Shown: positions 51,155-60,824 of the stretch, one piece after another | How the letters are laid out: the number at the start of each line of letters is the position of its first letter | How positions within the stretch are numbered: the first letter of the stretch is position 1 | From: Paenisporosarcina quisquiliarum | GTDB taxonomy: Bacteria; Bacillota; Bacilli; Bacillales_A; Planococcaceae | Direction: 5' to 3' | DNA: 64,000 nucleotides | NCBI RefSeq assembly: GCF_027563315.1 | Contig: NZ_JAMKBJ010000010.1 | Location: forward strand, 49,216 to 113,215 | The notes under the pieces: generated by a model | The model's database searches: none | Seen by the model: only the letters and a program-made list of their open reading frames with translations | Told to the model about the DNA's origin: nothing | Position numbers and translations under genes: made by a program

Positions 51155-52162
51155 TTACTTAATCCAAGACTCCATGATCTTCACTTTTCGATTCGTAGCA
51201 TCCAACTCCACTTCTCGTCCAATTGGTAACGTTAGCATCGGATGTGTATGGCAGCAGTCAAAGTCAGCTAAAATCGGTATATCTGTTTTCGTTTTCCCCA
51301 TTACTTCGAGCAAAATGTCAGTCGGCGTTCTTCCAGTCCCTTGATTATCAAATAACTCATGTTTCCCTAAAAGTATTCCGGCAACCTTCTCAAATACGCC
51401 ATTTAATTTTAAAAGATTAAAGTTCTTTTCAACGACAGATGCTGTTTTCATCGTATCTTCTATGAGGAGAATGTCCCCTTGCTGGATAACCGGCATGTAA
51501 GGACTTCCCCAAATGCCATACATCGCATTTAAATTGCCACCTACTAACTTGCCTTGTGCGACACCTTCATTCACGCAGACCCATTCATTTGGACGCTGTT
51601 CTTTATCACCCGTTTTAACTTCCCAGTTTAATGGTTCATCTGTCCAGATTGGCGGTGTCGGGATGACATAAGGAAGACTTTGTTCTTCTATTAAAATGTC
51701 TTTGAAATAATCATATGTATAGTCTAGAAATGGTTCAAATTCTCCGAAAGAAGGTACCAGAGCTGGTCCATAGAATGTTGGTATTCCTGTTTGCGCATAG
51801 ATTCCTAGCAACACCGCAGTAGCATCTGAGTACCCAATCATGATTTTCGGGTTCGCCTTAAAAGCCTCATAATCAATATACGGTAACAGCGCATTGGAAT
51901 TCGTGCCGCCGATTGTCGACATGATCATTTTGATCTCAGGGTTTCGAATCAGTTCGTTTAATTCGTCGGCTCGTTCCTGTATGGTCCCCGAACGATAATG
52001 ATCATGCTTGCCTGTAAGATTTCCTTCAACGATTTCAAACCCTTTGGATTCCAAAAAGCTTTTAGCACGATGATAGCGTTTTGGTGAAGAATACGTGATG
52101 GGTGACGAAGGTGAATAAATGCCGATTTTATCGCCTTTTTGCAATCTATTTAATAATGTCAT
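51155..52162 (-). CDS. LD-carboxypeptidase S66 family, MccF-like
   Basis: A 335-residue cytosolic serine peptidase. The nucleophile Ser is in IMIGYSDATAV (near 110), the acid Glu in ILLIEDTMKTA (near 236) and the His in CCHTHPMLTLPIG (near 305): the Ser-Glu-His triad of S66. Relatives either trim LD-linked murein tetrapeptides or, as MccF, cleave microcin C-like aminoacyl-adenylates. I chose ATG 52162, because AAAGGAGA is 8 bases upstream; the frame extends to 52189 without a good site. Repeat array F is 300 bp upstream. Size and order fit MccF-like better than LdcA, but this is not decisive. Confidence 0.85.
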   Translation of the reverse strand: MTLLNRLQKGDKIGIYSPSSPITYSSPKRYHRAKSFLESKGFEIVEGNLTGKHDHYRSGTIQERADELNELIRNPEIKMIMSTIGGTNSNALLPYIDYEAFKANPKIMIGYSDATAVLLGIYAQTGIPTFYGPALVPSFGEFEPFLDYTYDYFKDILIEEQSLPYVIPTPPIWTDEPLNWEVKTGDKEQRPNEWVCVNEGVAQGKLVGGNLNAMYGIWGSPYMPVIQQGDILLIEDTMKTASVVEKNFNLLKLNGVFEKVAGILLGKHELFDNQGTGRTPTDILLEVMGKTKTDIPILADFDCCHTHPMLTLPIGREVELDATNRKVKIMESWIK

Positions 52163-52463
52163 GGAATGGTTCTCCTTTATGATTAACATTTGTACTTAGT
52201 AATTCAATAATACGAAGCAACCCTATAAATTCCTTTACTCCGAATGAATCGATAAGTTTGAGTCTGAAATTTATTCCACATTCTTCGTTTAAAACCCTTC
52301 TTTCAGTTTTGAAAAGGGCTAAAATCCCTTTAATTCATGATCTGTCCGAGGTATTTTAACATTGAATAATTACATGTTTAATGGAGCAACTTACGGCGTC
52401 TCATAAGGCAAGTTAAGTTAGCGTATGAAACAAGGTTTTGTGCTTGATAGTTACTCTTATAAA

Positions 52464-52562
52464 TTTATCGCTCAGATAACGGTGTTTATCGCTCATACTG
52501 GGGATTTATCGTTCATATCAGAGATTTATCGCTCATATTGAACACTTTATCGCCCAAAGCCG
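52464..52562. repeat. 20-21-bp tandem array F (family 4)
   Basis: Units start at 52464, 52485, 52505, 52525 and 52546; lengths are 21, 20, 20 and 21 bp, and the last is partial. The core TTTATCGCTCATA (variants TTTATCGCTCAGA, TTTATCGTTCATA) is followed by about 8 variable bases. It lies 301 bp before the start of the LD-carboxypeptidase gene. The rest of the 52163-52688 gap shows no gene; a terminator is at 52626. Confidence 0.9.
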
Positions 52563-52625
52563 TCTCACTGACAAGTTTACTTGCTGAACCAAGCGACGCC
52601 TTTTTATCGAATTTTAAAAGACAAA

Positions 52626-52654
52626 AAGACCTCAGGTATGCAACCTGAGGTCTT
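52626..52654 (-). terminator. Terminator of the YsnF-like gene
   Basis: AAGACCTCAGGT / ACCTGAGGTCTT with a 5-base loop; A5 on the left gives a U-tract for leftward transcription. Confidence 0.85.
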
Positions 52655-52688
52655 GCTGATATGACTTTATTAACTTACAAGCTTAATA

Positions 52689-53528
52689 CTAGAATCGGTC
52701 TTTATCGCGATTCAATGTATTTGTTGTATCATCGATATCTACTTCTTCATGACGAACATTTTCGCTCACTGTTTCAGTGTCTTGAACTTTACGTTTTCCG
52801 ATGACGATTTCTTCGGTAACGACATCTTTCTTCGTTACTTCCACTTGTTCTTCTGATACTGGGATATGGATTGTTCCATCTTCCTGGTATGCGTCAGTTG
52901 TTGTAAAGTCATCCGTTGAATCAAGACCAGTTTCACGATTCACTGCACGACGCTCTACATATACTTCTTCACGCTCAACTGGAACTTCTACTGTTTGCTC
53001 TTCTTCTACTACATGTTTATTAACATTTACTTCACCCGTTTGGACACGAGTTTTATCTACATTCAAGCGCTCTTCGTGCAATTCAATATGTTCTTCTTCC
53101 GAACCATCAACACGTGAACGGTCATATGAATTCGTTTCATACGCGTTATCAGACGTGTGAATAGCTGAGTCATCATAATTCCCGAAGTTCGCTCCGTATT
53201 CACGGTCTACATATAAAAGAATTTTGCCGTTTTGTACTTCTGAAGAATAATGCTCTCGCTCACGATCATCAAATCCCATGCGATGGTAGCCATCGTTTAA
53301 GGAATCTTCACCTAGCATAAATGATTTGAATTTATCCCACCAGCTGCCACCTTCTGTATTAGTACCAACTTCATTTGAACCGCGAACCATTGAAATCTGA
53401 TCGTCGCGATTTGCCACAACGTACATATCCTCGTCTGAATACCCTTGCGCTTTTAACACATCAATTTGTTGTTGAAGTTCTGTCTCATTATTAAAAACAC
53501 CATATAATTTATTGTCTCTGCTTTCCAT
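52689..53528 (-). CDS. YsnF/AvaK-domain general stress protein
   Basis: A 279-residue hydrophilic protein. The first 105 residues form a GsiB/GS17M-like stress domain (KLYGVFNNETELQQQIDVLKAQGYSDEDMYVVA, ILLYVDREYG). The C-terminal 140 residues are the YsnF/AvaK domain with repeated strands (EEHIELHEERLNVDKTRVQTGEVNVNKHVVEEEQTVEVPVEREEVYVERRAV..., IPVSEEQVEVTKKDVVTEEIVIGKRKVQDTE). In B. subtilis ysnF is SigB-controlled; a SigB-like promoter lies upstream at 53587. Low-complexity acidic linker between. GGAGG precedes the ATG. Confidence 0.88.
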   Translation of the reverse strand: MESRDNKLYGVFNNETELQQQIDVLKAQGYSDEDMYVVANRDDQISMVRGSNEVGTNTEGGSWWDKFKSFMLGEDSLNDGYHRMGFDDREREHYSSEVQNGKILLYVDREYGANFGNYDDSAIHTSDNAYETNSYDRSRVDGSEEEHIELHEERLNVDKTRVQTGEVNVNKHVVEEEQTVEVPVEREEVYVERRAVNRETGLDSTDDFTTTDAYQEDGTIHIPVSEEQVEVTKKDVVTEEIVIGKRKVQDTETVSENVRHEEVDIDDTTNTLNRDKDRF

Positions 53529-53586
53529 ATTTGTCAGCCTCCTGAATTTCTTTAAAATATTTGTTTGTGTTTCTTCTACACTCTAG

Positions 53587-53611
53587 ATACCTTCCTGAGA
53601 GATTAATAAAC
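53587..53611 (-). promoter_or_regulatory. SigB-like promoter of the stress protein gene
   Basis: On the minus strand GTTT (53608-53611), 15 bases, then AGGTAT (53587-53592), against the consensus GTTT-N12-15-GGGWAW (one mismatch). About 60 bases before the start codon. Confidence 0.5.
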
Positions 53612-53735
53612 GCTTATCACAGAAACGTAATCTTTGTAATAATGTCAGAAAGCCTTTTGAACACATGAAAACAAGAGAATGAATTACCTCATATATAATA
53701 AGGAAGAAGGGACACCCAATTGGATATCCCTTCTC

Positions 53736-54518
53736 TTAAGTAATATAAAATAATCCACCATTTACAATGTCGAGTTTTATTTTTGTTTGGTACTGCTCGT
53801 CCATTGCTTTCTTCTCCATCTCGTAACATTCCGGTTTGTTGTCCATCGCTTCATAAAAATGTTCCAAAACTTGCCTGTCCTTTTGCCATCTACTTTTAGC
53901 TTCATCCGCCCAGGTGTGGTCGTCTTGCTGGATAAGGCTTTCGACTGCCGCATCCAATCGCTCGAGGCCGCGCAGCGGTTTAATGATATACATCAAATCA
54001 AAAGCATTTTTCGGCATATTGGCATCCAAATCCAACTCACGTATTTCTTCCTGAAAACTGTGTTTCATTTCTCCTGTCATCAAATTAATCCCTAAAGAGT
54101 ACAGCATTTCTTTCGTCTGATCGCTGAAATACGATACTTTATAGTTCACGCCTAACCACGGGGTTAATATGGGCTGACCGTTGGAATTCTCCGCCACCCG
54201 CTCATACATATGCACAAAAGAACCAAGGTCATTGGTTGCTTGAAAGATTTGATTGAGGCGAGGCGAACCAAAGTGCAAGACTTCTCCCTTGATGTCTTCC
54301 GTTAATTTGTTTTGATCGGTAATTAACGTGATTTGTGCCGGGCTCGGGACTCCATCTGTATTTTCAATGTATTGCCAGTAGTAAGGGCGGTTCATGATTT
54401 TTTTGTCCATATCGATTGTCAATTGAACCGTGATGTAGTGGTCATGTTCTTTCACAATTTGGCAATTGTTTTCTTTGAAAAACCTTATTAAGTACTCGTG
54501 TATTTGTTGTGGATACAT
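53736..54518 (-). CDS. yqhG: YqhG-like protein
   Basis: A 260-residue cytosolic protein similar over its length to B. subtilis YqhG: HEYLIRFFKENNCQI at the start, NRPYYWQYIENTDGVPSPAQITLITD near 38-63, GSPRLNQIF near 85 and KPLRGLERLDAAVESLIQQDDHTWADEAKSRWQKD near 185. Function unknown. It directly follows the YqhH helicase gene (26 bp gap), as in B. subtilis, so the two probably act together. Confidence 0.88.
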   Translation of the reverse strand: MYPQQIHEYLIRFFKENNCQIVKEHDHYITVQLTIDMDKKIMNRPYYWQYIENTDGVPSPAQITLITDQNKLTEDIKGEVLHFGSPRLNQIFQATNDLGSFVHMYERVAENSNGQPILTPWLGVNYKVSYFSDQTKEMLYSLGINLMTGEMKHSFQEEIRELDLDANMPKNAFDLMYIIKPLRGLERLDAAVESLIQQDDHTWADEAKSRWQKDRQVLEHFYEAMDNKPECYEMEKKAMDEQYQTKIKLDIVNGGLFYIT

Positions 54519-54544
54519 ATGATTCCTCCTCTAGATGATTTTGA

Positions 54545-56077
54545 TCAAATGGATTGTTTAAATGTGGATAAAATACTATCCAGCTCACCCACTGCTTTCT
54601 CAAATACATCGATTTTCACATGGAGCAATTCTAAAATATCTTCTTCGATCGTTTGTTCAATGGCCAAGTTATAAATATGCACATCATGTTCCTGTCCCAA
54701 CCGGTGTACACGTCCGATTCGTTGCTCCAGTTTCATTGGGTTCCAAGGTAAATCATAGTTGATGACGTGATGACAAAACTGCAGGTTAATTCCTTCCCCA
54801 CCGGATTCAGTTGCAATCAAGACCTGTGCATGGTCTTTAAACAATTGCTTCATCCAGTCCCGTTTACTCGCCTTGAACTTCCCGTTAAAGATAACACTGG
54901 TGATTCCTTTCGAATGTAAATACCACTGCAAATACGCTTGACTGGCACGGTATTCGGTAAACAGAATCACTTTATCATTGGCCTCGGTAATAATTTCATA
55001 AGCTTTTTCCGCTTTTGCATTGATTTCGAGGGCTACCAGCTTTTGAATGATTTCTTCGATATAGCGAACTACTTTTGGATCCGTGCATTTTTGACGCATT
55101 TCATTCAAGGTCAAATACGTCGCTTCCTTACTGCTGCACATCTCTTTTTGCAGCGTAATCATCGTGAACGGACTTGAAAATTCAGGTGAGATATTTTTAA
55201 GTTCCAAAATCATATCGTAAACTTCTTTTTCTTGTTGGGTAAACTGAATAGGAATCGTTTGAACTCGTCGGCTGGTCCATTCAATGCCTGTGTCCTGTCT
55301 ACGATTTCTCACCATCACTTGATTGACCAGCACTTTTAAGAACTCATCATTCTCCCAGTTATGTTTGCTGGCAGAGAATGCCGCTTGAAACGTCTCATAG
55401 TCACCGAGGTGTCCGGGTTTTAACAACGATATCAAATGAAATAGTTCAAACAAGTTATTTTGAATCGGCGTGGCCGTCAGTAACAAACAAAACTTTTTCT
55501 TTAAATCTTGAACAAACTCATAGTTTTTCGTTTTATGATTCTTCAACTTATGCGCTTCGTCCACGATGATTAAGTCATAGTCCTGCTCATAGATATGTTC
55601 TTTATGTGGGCTTCTCTTCGCCATGTCCATACTCATCACGACGACGTTGTAATGATCCAATCCGTAGTTCTTACGGTAAGCAATGGCTGGAATATAAAAT
55701 TTATGATTCAACTCTTCCACCCATTGATTAATTAAAGAAGCTGGCGCCAAAATTAACGCCTTTTTTACCAAACCCCTGATGAGGTATTCTTTCATAATTA
55801 GGCCAGCTTCAATGGTTTTACCAAGCCCCACTTCATCTGCGAGAATCGCTTTTCCGTTCATACGTTCAATCACCGTTTGGGCAACTTCTAGTTGATGTGG
55901 CAGAGGCGTCAAGTTTGGTAAGTATTTTGGAGATTGCAAGCCTGTAAAATCAGTAATCAAGTTCGTCTTCACTACGTCATAACTCATCTTATATAACGTC
56001 CAGTTATCCCAAGATTCACGATTTTCCAATCGTTCGATAAAGCCTTCTTTCCAAGTAGACGACCTTTCAATAATCAT
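54545..56077 (-). CDS. yqhH: SNF2-family helicase YqhH
   Basis: A 510-residue SWI/SNF-type ATPase. Motif I is ILADEVGLGKTIEAG (near 82-96), motif II LIIVDEAHKLKNHKT (near 170), motif III LLLTATPIQNNLFELF (about 195-210), and the C-terminal lobe has VLIATESGGEGINLQFCHHVINYDLPWNPMKLEQRIGRVHRLGQ (about 425-468). All are intact; the length is compact without accessory domains. I chose ATG 56077, because GAGGTGAAG precedes it; the frame extends to 56122 without a signal. Co-transcribed with yqhG. Confidence 0.93.
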   Translation of the reverse strand: MIIERSSTWKEGFIERLENRESWDNWTLYKMSYDVVKTNLITDFTGLQSPKYLPNLTPLPHQLEVAQTVIERMNGKAILADEVGLGKTIEAGLIMKEYLIRGLVKKALILAPASLINQWVEELNHKFYIPAIAYRKNYGLDHYNVVVMSMDMAKRSPHKEHIYEQDYDLIIVDEAHKLKNHKTKNYEFVQDLKKKFCLLLTATPIQNNLFELFHLISLLKPGHLGDYETFQAAFSASKHNWENDEFLKVLVNQVMVRNRRQDTGIEWTSRRVQTIPIQFTQQEKEVYDMILELKNISPEFSSPFTMITLQKEMCSSKEATYLTLNEMRQKCTDPKVVRYIEEIIQKLVALEINAKAEKAYEIITEANDKVILFTEYRASQAYLQWYLHSKGITSVIFNGKFKASKRDWMKQLFKDHAQVLIATESGGEGINLQFCHHVINYDLPWNPMKLEQRIGRVHRLGQEHDVHIYNLAIEQTIEEDILELLHVKIDVFEKAVGELDSILSTFKQSI

Positions 56078-56193
56078 AAACTTCACCTCATACAGCTTTT
56101 TCTTTCTTATAAGATGTCCCAAAAAGGATTTGCTATGATTTTTAAATGAAATTTCCTATGTTAAGTACACTTTCACTCAAAAAAGCCAGAATT

Positions 56194-56237
56194 AAAAAAA
56201 GCTGATTGAAGTGGTGACATCACTCCAATCAGCTTTT
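56194..56237. terminator. Bidirectional terminator
   Basis: AAAAAGCTGATTG / CAATCAGCTTTT with an inner AGTG / CACT pairing; 50 bases past the end of the minus-strand gene at 56288. Confidence 0.8.
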
Positions 56238-56287
56238 CCTCTTAATCTCTTAAGTTTACGGTTGATTTGTCTTACCATCGTTATTCG

Positions 56288-56707
56288 TCATACCCATTTA
56301 CACTTATACCTTTTTGAAGAAACTACTTCTACCTCGAACGTTCTGATTAATTCACAGATATTATAAAAGGCAAGTATATTCCGTTCTGTTAAACCTCTAA
56401 GATCGTCATCATCAATATACACAATTGCATCATCTTTCTTATCGAAATGACGTTTCCCTGAATATAGCGGCGTGTTATTCAAACTACTCAAGCCATTTTT
56501 TGCGATATCAAAAGTGGACAACCGGAAAATTGACCCTTCAATATATTCTCTTTCCCATGAAAAAATTAAAACTAAGTCATATTTAGTGATTGCGTGTATT
56601 GTCTCTTCCTTTGTTAAGAGCATGACTTCAACCGTCTTCCCAACAAACTCTCGTAATTCTTCCATTGCATGTACTGTCAGTGAAGGTTTTCTCTTTAGTA
56701 TAAACAT
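56288..56707 (-). CDS. Protein of unknown function
   Basis: A 139-residue soluble protein: MFILKRKPSLTVHAMEELREFVGKTVEVMLLTKEE, a central IEGSIFRLSTFDIAKNG and an acidic DDAIVYIDDDDLRGLTERN, ending CELIRTFEVEVVSSKRYKCKWV. No signal peptide, membrane helix or known motif. GAGGTGAAAG precedes the ATG. Single gene with its own terminator. I do not recognise it. Confidence 0.55.
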   Translation of the reverse strand: MFILKRKPSLTVHAMEELREFVGKTVEVMLLTKEETIHAITKYDLVLIFSWEREYIEGSIFRLSTFDIAKNGLSSLNNTPLYSGKRHFDKKDDAIVYIDDDDLRGLTERNILAFYNICELIRTFEVEVVSSKRYKCKWV

Positions 56708-57148
56708 ACTTTCACCTCTTTCTTATTTAAGAAACAGCAAAGAACCCCATTTTCCCAAAAGAAATTAGTATCTCTTCTCTTTTTTATTAGTTAATTAGTT
56801 CCCCAGTATCTCTATTTAGTCTCTTGATTTTTTAAAACTAATGTAAATTTTTAATATCTCATGATGTCAGTACTCTAGTTCGTTTAAAAATTTAGTTTTA
56901 TCCTTAAAAAACCCAAACTCATTTCACTGGTATAAATTATCTTCTAAATGTTTGCTCTTTGTTGTGTAAATTTATTAAACCTATTATAACCTCTGCCCTT
57001 TTATCATACAATAGTACTGTTTTTAATTATTTTTAATTTTACTACAGTTATTTAGTCACTTTAATTAATTAGTTATATAGACCTTCGTTATAAATTAGAA
57101 AAAACTTTAAATTATAGGTATTTATATTCACTTTTAGGTTATAAAAAT
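56708..57148. other. AT-rich gene-free stretch
   Basis: About 440 bp with A+T well above the window average and stops in all frames. I see no ORF with a binding site, no array unit and no hairpin of note before the terminator at 57149. Such low-GC spacers can be decayed sequence or a binding area for nucleoid proteins; neither is shown. Confidence 0.4.
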
Positions 57149-57181
57149 AATAGCCAACTCTAGAAATGAAGTTGGCTATTC
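57149..57181 (-). terminator. Terminator of the MHYT-EAL gene
   Basis: AATAGCCAACT / AGTTGGCTATT with a 10-base loop, about 55 bases past the stop codon. Confidence 0.75.
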
Positions 57182-57236
57182 CTACATCAGAATTACAGAA
57201 AGATTCTCTTACTTTTACTCTTTAAATCTCTGTCCG

Positions 57237-60200
57237 TCAGGTGTTTTGCAATTGTTTTTGTTTCGTAATATCTCTTTCCACAATGATTAACTGTTGTACT
57301 TGACCGTTCGCTGCAACGACCGGCGAGATTTTCGCTTCCAAGTAAATCAATTCCTTCTTTTGGTGAACATAACGATATTGCACAAAAACAGATGTTTCCG
57401 ATTCCCTAACCTCGTTAAATGCACTTTGAACTCGGGCTAAATCATCTTGGTAGACGAACGAATAGGCAGTTATCCCCTTTAATTGATCCACTTTGTAGCC
57501 CTTCACTATTTCACTGGCCGGCGAAGTATAAACAATGATATTATTTTCATCTATTACCGAAATGACATCGGTCGTATTTTCGGCAATTAACCGATAGTTC
57601 TTTTCACTATGTTGCAGTTCCTGTTCCACACGTTTTCTTTCCGTAATGTCTACACAAGAAGCGATTACCTCCACTACTTTGCCCTTTCGGAAAACCGGAC
57701 GTAAAGTCGCAAGATAAACAATGCCATTCCCTTCACCTTCGTAGGTGACATTTTGTTCTCCTCGCCAAGCTCTTTGGTAATATTCTTCTTTTATACAAGC
57801 TTTCTCAACAGGAAGAATTTCAGCAAGCTCTTTTCCTATAACCTGCTCCGGAGATAATCCGATTCGGTAAACCAGTTCCCCATCGCACATTGTGTGAATT
57901 AATTTACCATCTTTCAATTTGTATTTTAGCGTCATTCCGTTTTGTAAACGAATGGTTTCCTGCAACTCTTGTTTGGCCATTTCCAATTCGCGCTCCAACC
58001 ATAATCGATGGCTGATTTCACTAGTAAGTCCGTACCTTCTAATAATCTTTTGAAAATCAGGAAATTGTTCTTCTATATTTTCTGCCGGGATCGGCTTACT
58101 CAATAAATAACCTTGGACGGCATCGCACAAATTTTGCTGCAGAAAGTCCAAATGCTCTTTCGTTTCCACACCTTCAGCAATCACTTGGATATTTAAGTGA
58201 TGAGCCATCGATATAATGGTTTTGACAATCGTGGCATTGCTTTGATCTTCATGGCAATCCCGAATAAAGGACTGATCAATTTTCAAACAATCAATCGGAA
58301 ATTCTTTTAAATACGATAATGAACTATAGCCCGTACCAAAGTCATCGATACTGATTTTCACACCTAATTTTTTCAATGCCTGCAAAGTATTGATCGTTTG
58401 CTTTACATCCACGGTCATACTTTCAGTAATTTCTAAATCCAGGTATTTCGCTTCCAGTTTTGTTTCAGCTAATACACGCTCCACAACTCCCACTAAATTA
58501 CTCTGCGAAAACTGGCGAGAGGATAGGTTGACCGATACCACAATTGGCGGCAAACCAGCTTGCTGCCACGCTTTATTTTGGGCACAAGCCGTTTTCAACA
58601 CCCATTCACCTATGGGGATAATGAGCCCTGTTTCTTCTGCAATCGGAATGAAATGGAACGGTGAAACCATCCCTCTTTTTGGATGATTCCAACGGATCAA
58701 TGCTTCATTCCCAATATATTCACCCGTACTTAAATGGAATTGCGGTTGATAATGGAGTATTAACTCATCATTTTCAATCGCTTTATATAAATCCATTTCG
58801 AGTTCAAGGTTCTCTCGCGATTTCCCATTCAAATCAGCTGTGTAAAAGTGATAGCTATTATTGCCATGTTTTTTGGCAAAGTTGAGTGCAGAATTAGCCA
58901 TATCCAATAGACTTTCAGTCGTATTCCCGTCATTTGGGTATAGACTTATTCCGATACTCGGGTTTACATACACGTCTTGTTGGATATTGGTCAACGGTAA
59001 GGTGACGGCCTCTAAAATCAATTTTGCAGTTTGCGCTGTCCGCTCATGATCCGTGTTAGGTACAAGAATGACGAATTTATCCTCCTGCCAGCGAGTCAAT
59101 ATATCTCGCTCTCCTAACACCTGCTTGAGTCGTTCACTTACAAGTAAGACTAGTGAGTTCCCGGTTTCTTGACCTACCGTATCTTTAATCGTTTTCAGAC
59201 GATCCAACTCAAGTAATAAAATAGCTGTTTCTTTTTGATCCTGAACCAACTCTTGTAGCCGTTCATTTAACAAATTGCTATTAGGCAAGCCGGTCAACTG
59301 ATCATAGTACGCCATACGTTGTATCGTTTCTTCCGATTTTTTGCGGTCTGTAATATCAACAATTGTTCCAATTAGTGCACTTTCACCTTTGTATCTCGCT
59401 ACAGATCCGTGGACTTCCAGATAAGCCATTGAGCCATCTTTCTTTATTGCTCGATATTCATATCGAACGGATTTTACACCATCGTTAATCCGTTTGGAAA
59501 TATTTCCGGACACAAGCGGAAGATCTTCGTCAAACACATAATCTTGCAGCTTAAGGTTGTACAATTCCTCCTGGCTATAGCCCAGGATTTCCTCCAGGCG
59601 TGGATTAGAGTAGACGATTTTGTGCTTATGATATATATAAACACCCATGATCGATTGTTCGACTAAACTGCGATATTTGGATTCCGCCTCTATCAATGCC
59701 TCTTCGGCACGTTTGGCTTCCGTAATGTCATTGATAATGCCGAAAACACCTACAATCTTTTGGTCCACAACAATCGGGATTCCTTTAACCTTTAAATCCT
59801 TGCAAAACCCATCCTTATGATAAATCACTGTTTCATAATTAACGGTTGTACCCTCTGCAGCTAAACTAAATTGTTGAATCGTATACTCCAAATAATCCGG
59901 ATGAATGAGCGATGCGAAATTTTCATGCCTCAATTCTTCAATCGTATAGCCATATAGAACATTTACGGAATTATTAAAGTCGATAAAATGACCTTCTAGA
60001 TCAAATAGTAAGACAGCTTCTGAATTTTCATCAAATAGTGATTTATAGTATTGTTCATTAACAATTAATCGCGCATTCTGAACTGAAAATTTTACGTCTA
60101 CATACGAACTGATCAGTACCAAGGCAATCATAAAAATTGCACCGATCCCTATACCCAGTGCCAGCTGAGTTTCTTCAACCGTCTGGAAATGGATCTCATG

Positions 60201-60824
60201 ACCTTGGAACGTGTATGAGAATTTGGTACCATACATTGCCACATAATGCATGGCCGATATGGAGAAGGCCATCAAAGTGCCTCTAACTGTTTTCGTATGA
60301 AGGGATAAATGGAATTCTTTTATGCGAGTGTCATAGATGGTTTTATAAAAAATCGCGGATGAAATAAATGCCAGTAGGACAGATACAAAGATACTAAAAG
60401 GATGATACGTAAGTGATGCATTCGCGTGAATGGCTCCCATTCCGATATAATGCAATCCAATAAGACTTGTAGCCATAATGCAACAGCCAAATATGAAGTT
60501 AACTTTGTTTACTCGATCCTGCGAGACAATCAGTAAAGTAACAAAAGAAGAAAATAAGGTGACAGCCAAGGAAACACTCAAAGTCATAATGTTGTAATGA
60601 ATAGTTGCCGGCATCATATACGCAAGCATCCCAATAAAATGCAGCGCCCAGATTCCTGCACCCATCGTTAATGAACCAACAATTAACCACAAGATTCTTT
60701 TTCGGTTGCCGACACGTGTCATCCGAGCCGCAATATCAAAAACGGAAAAGGATGTTAGCAATATAACGATAAAAGATAATAAAACGAGTAAAATATTATA
60801 ATTTCCCATTAATGTATGCCCCAT
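57237..60824 (-). CDS. MHYT-PAS-PAS-GGDEF-EAL-PAS-PAS membrane sensor, probable c-di-GMP phosphodiesterase
   Basis: A 1195-residue protein. Residues 1-245 form a seven-helix MHYT sensor with LHFIGM, LHYIGM and MHYVAM boxes (residues 61-66, 124-129 and 192-197; proposed metal or gas ligands). PAS domains lie near 260-370 and 380-495. The GGDEF region (500-665) has lost its motif: QEDKF at 580-584. The EAL domain (675-925) has EALIRW (707-712), DDFGTGYSS and VIAEGVET, so cleavage is likely kept. Two more PAS domains follow at about 945-1065 and 1070-1190, a rare C-terminal position after EAL. The start signal is weak. Confidence 0.9.
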   Translation of the reverse strand: MGHTLMGNYNILLVLLSFIVILLTSFSVFDIAARMTRVGNRKRILWLIVGSLTMGAGIWALHFIGMLAYMMPATIHYNIMTLSVSLAVTLFSSFVTLLIVSQDRVNKVNFIFGCCIMATSLIGLHYIGMGAIHANASLTYHPFSIFVSVLLAFISSAIFYKTIYDTRIKEFHLSLHTKTVRGTLMAFSISAMHYVAMYGTKFSYTFQGHEIHFQTVEETQLALGIGIGAIFMIALVLISSYVDVKFSVQNARLIVNEQYYKSLFDENSEAVLLFDLEGHFIDFNNSVNVLYGYTIEELRHENFASLIHPDYLEYTIQQFSLAAEGTTVNYETVIYHKDGFCKDLKVKGIPIVVDQKIVGVFGIINDITEAKRAEEALIEAESKYRSLVEQSIMGVYIYHKHKIVYSNPRLEEILGYSQEELYNLKLQDYVFDEDLPLVSGNISKRINDGVKSVRYEYRAIKKDGSMAYLEVHGSVARYKGESALIGTIVDITDRKKSEETIQRMAYYDQLTGLPNSNLLNERLQELVQDQKETAILLLELDRLKTIKDTVGQETGNSLVLLVSERLKQVLGERDILTRWQEDKFVILVPNTDHERTAQTAKLILEAVTLPLTNIQQDVYVNPSIGISLYPNDGNTTESLLDMANSALNFAKKHGNNSYHFYTADLNGKSRENLELEMDLYKAIENDELILHYQPQFHLSTGEYIGNEALIRWNHPKRGMVSPFHFIPIAEETGLIIPIGEWVLKTACAQNKAWQQAGLPPIVVSVNLSSRQFSQSNLVGVVERVLAETKLEAKYLDLEITESMTVDVKQTINTLQALKKLGVKISIDDFGTGYSSLSYLKEFPIDCLKIDQSFIRDCHEDQSNATIVKTIISMAHHLNIQVIAEGVETKEHLDFLQQNLCDAVQGYLLSKPIPAENIEEQFPDFQKIIRRYGLTSEISHRLWLERELEMAKQELQETIRLQNGMTLKYKLKDGKLIHTMCDGELVYRIGLSPEQVIGKELAEILPVEKACIKEEYYQRAWRGEQNVTYEGEGNGIVYLATLRPVFRKGKVVEVIASCVDITERKRVEQELQHSEKNYRLIAENTTDVISVIDENNIIVYTSPASEIVKGYKVDQLKGITAYSFVYQDDLARVQSAFNEVRESETSVFVQYRYVHQKKELIYLEAKISPVVAANGQVQQLIIVERDITKQKQLQNT

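Noticed and set aside
56708..57148. Hidden gene in the AT-rich gap
   Set aside because: Stops in all frames and no start with a binding site.
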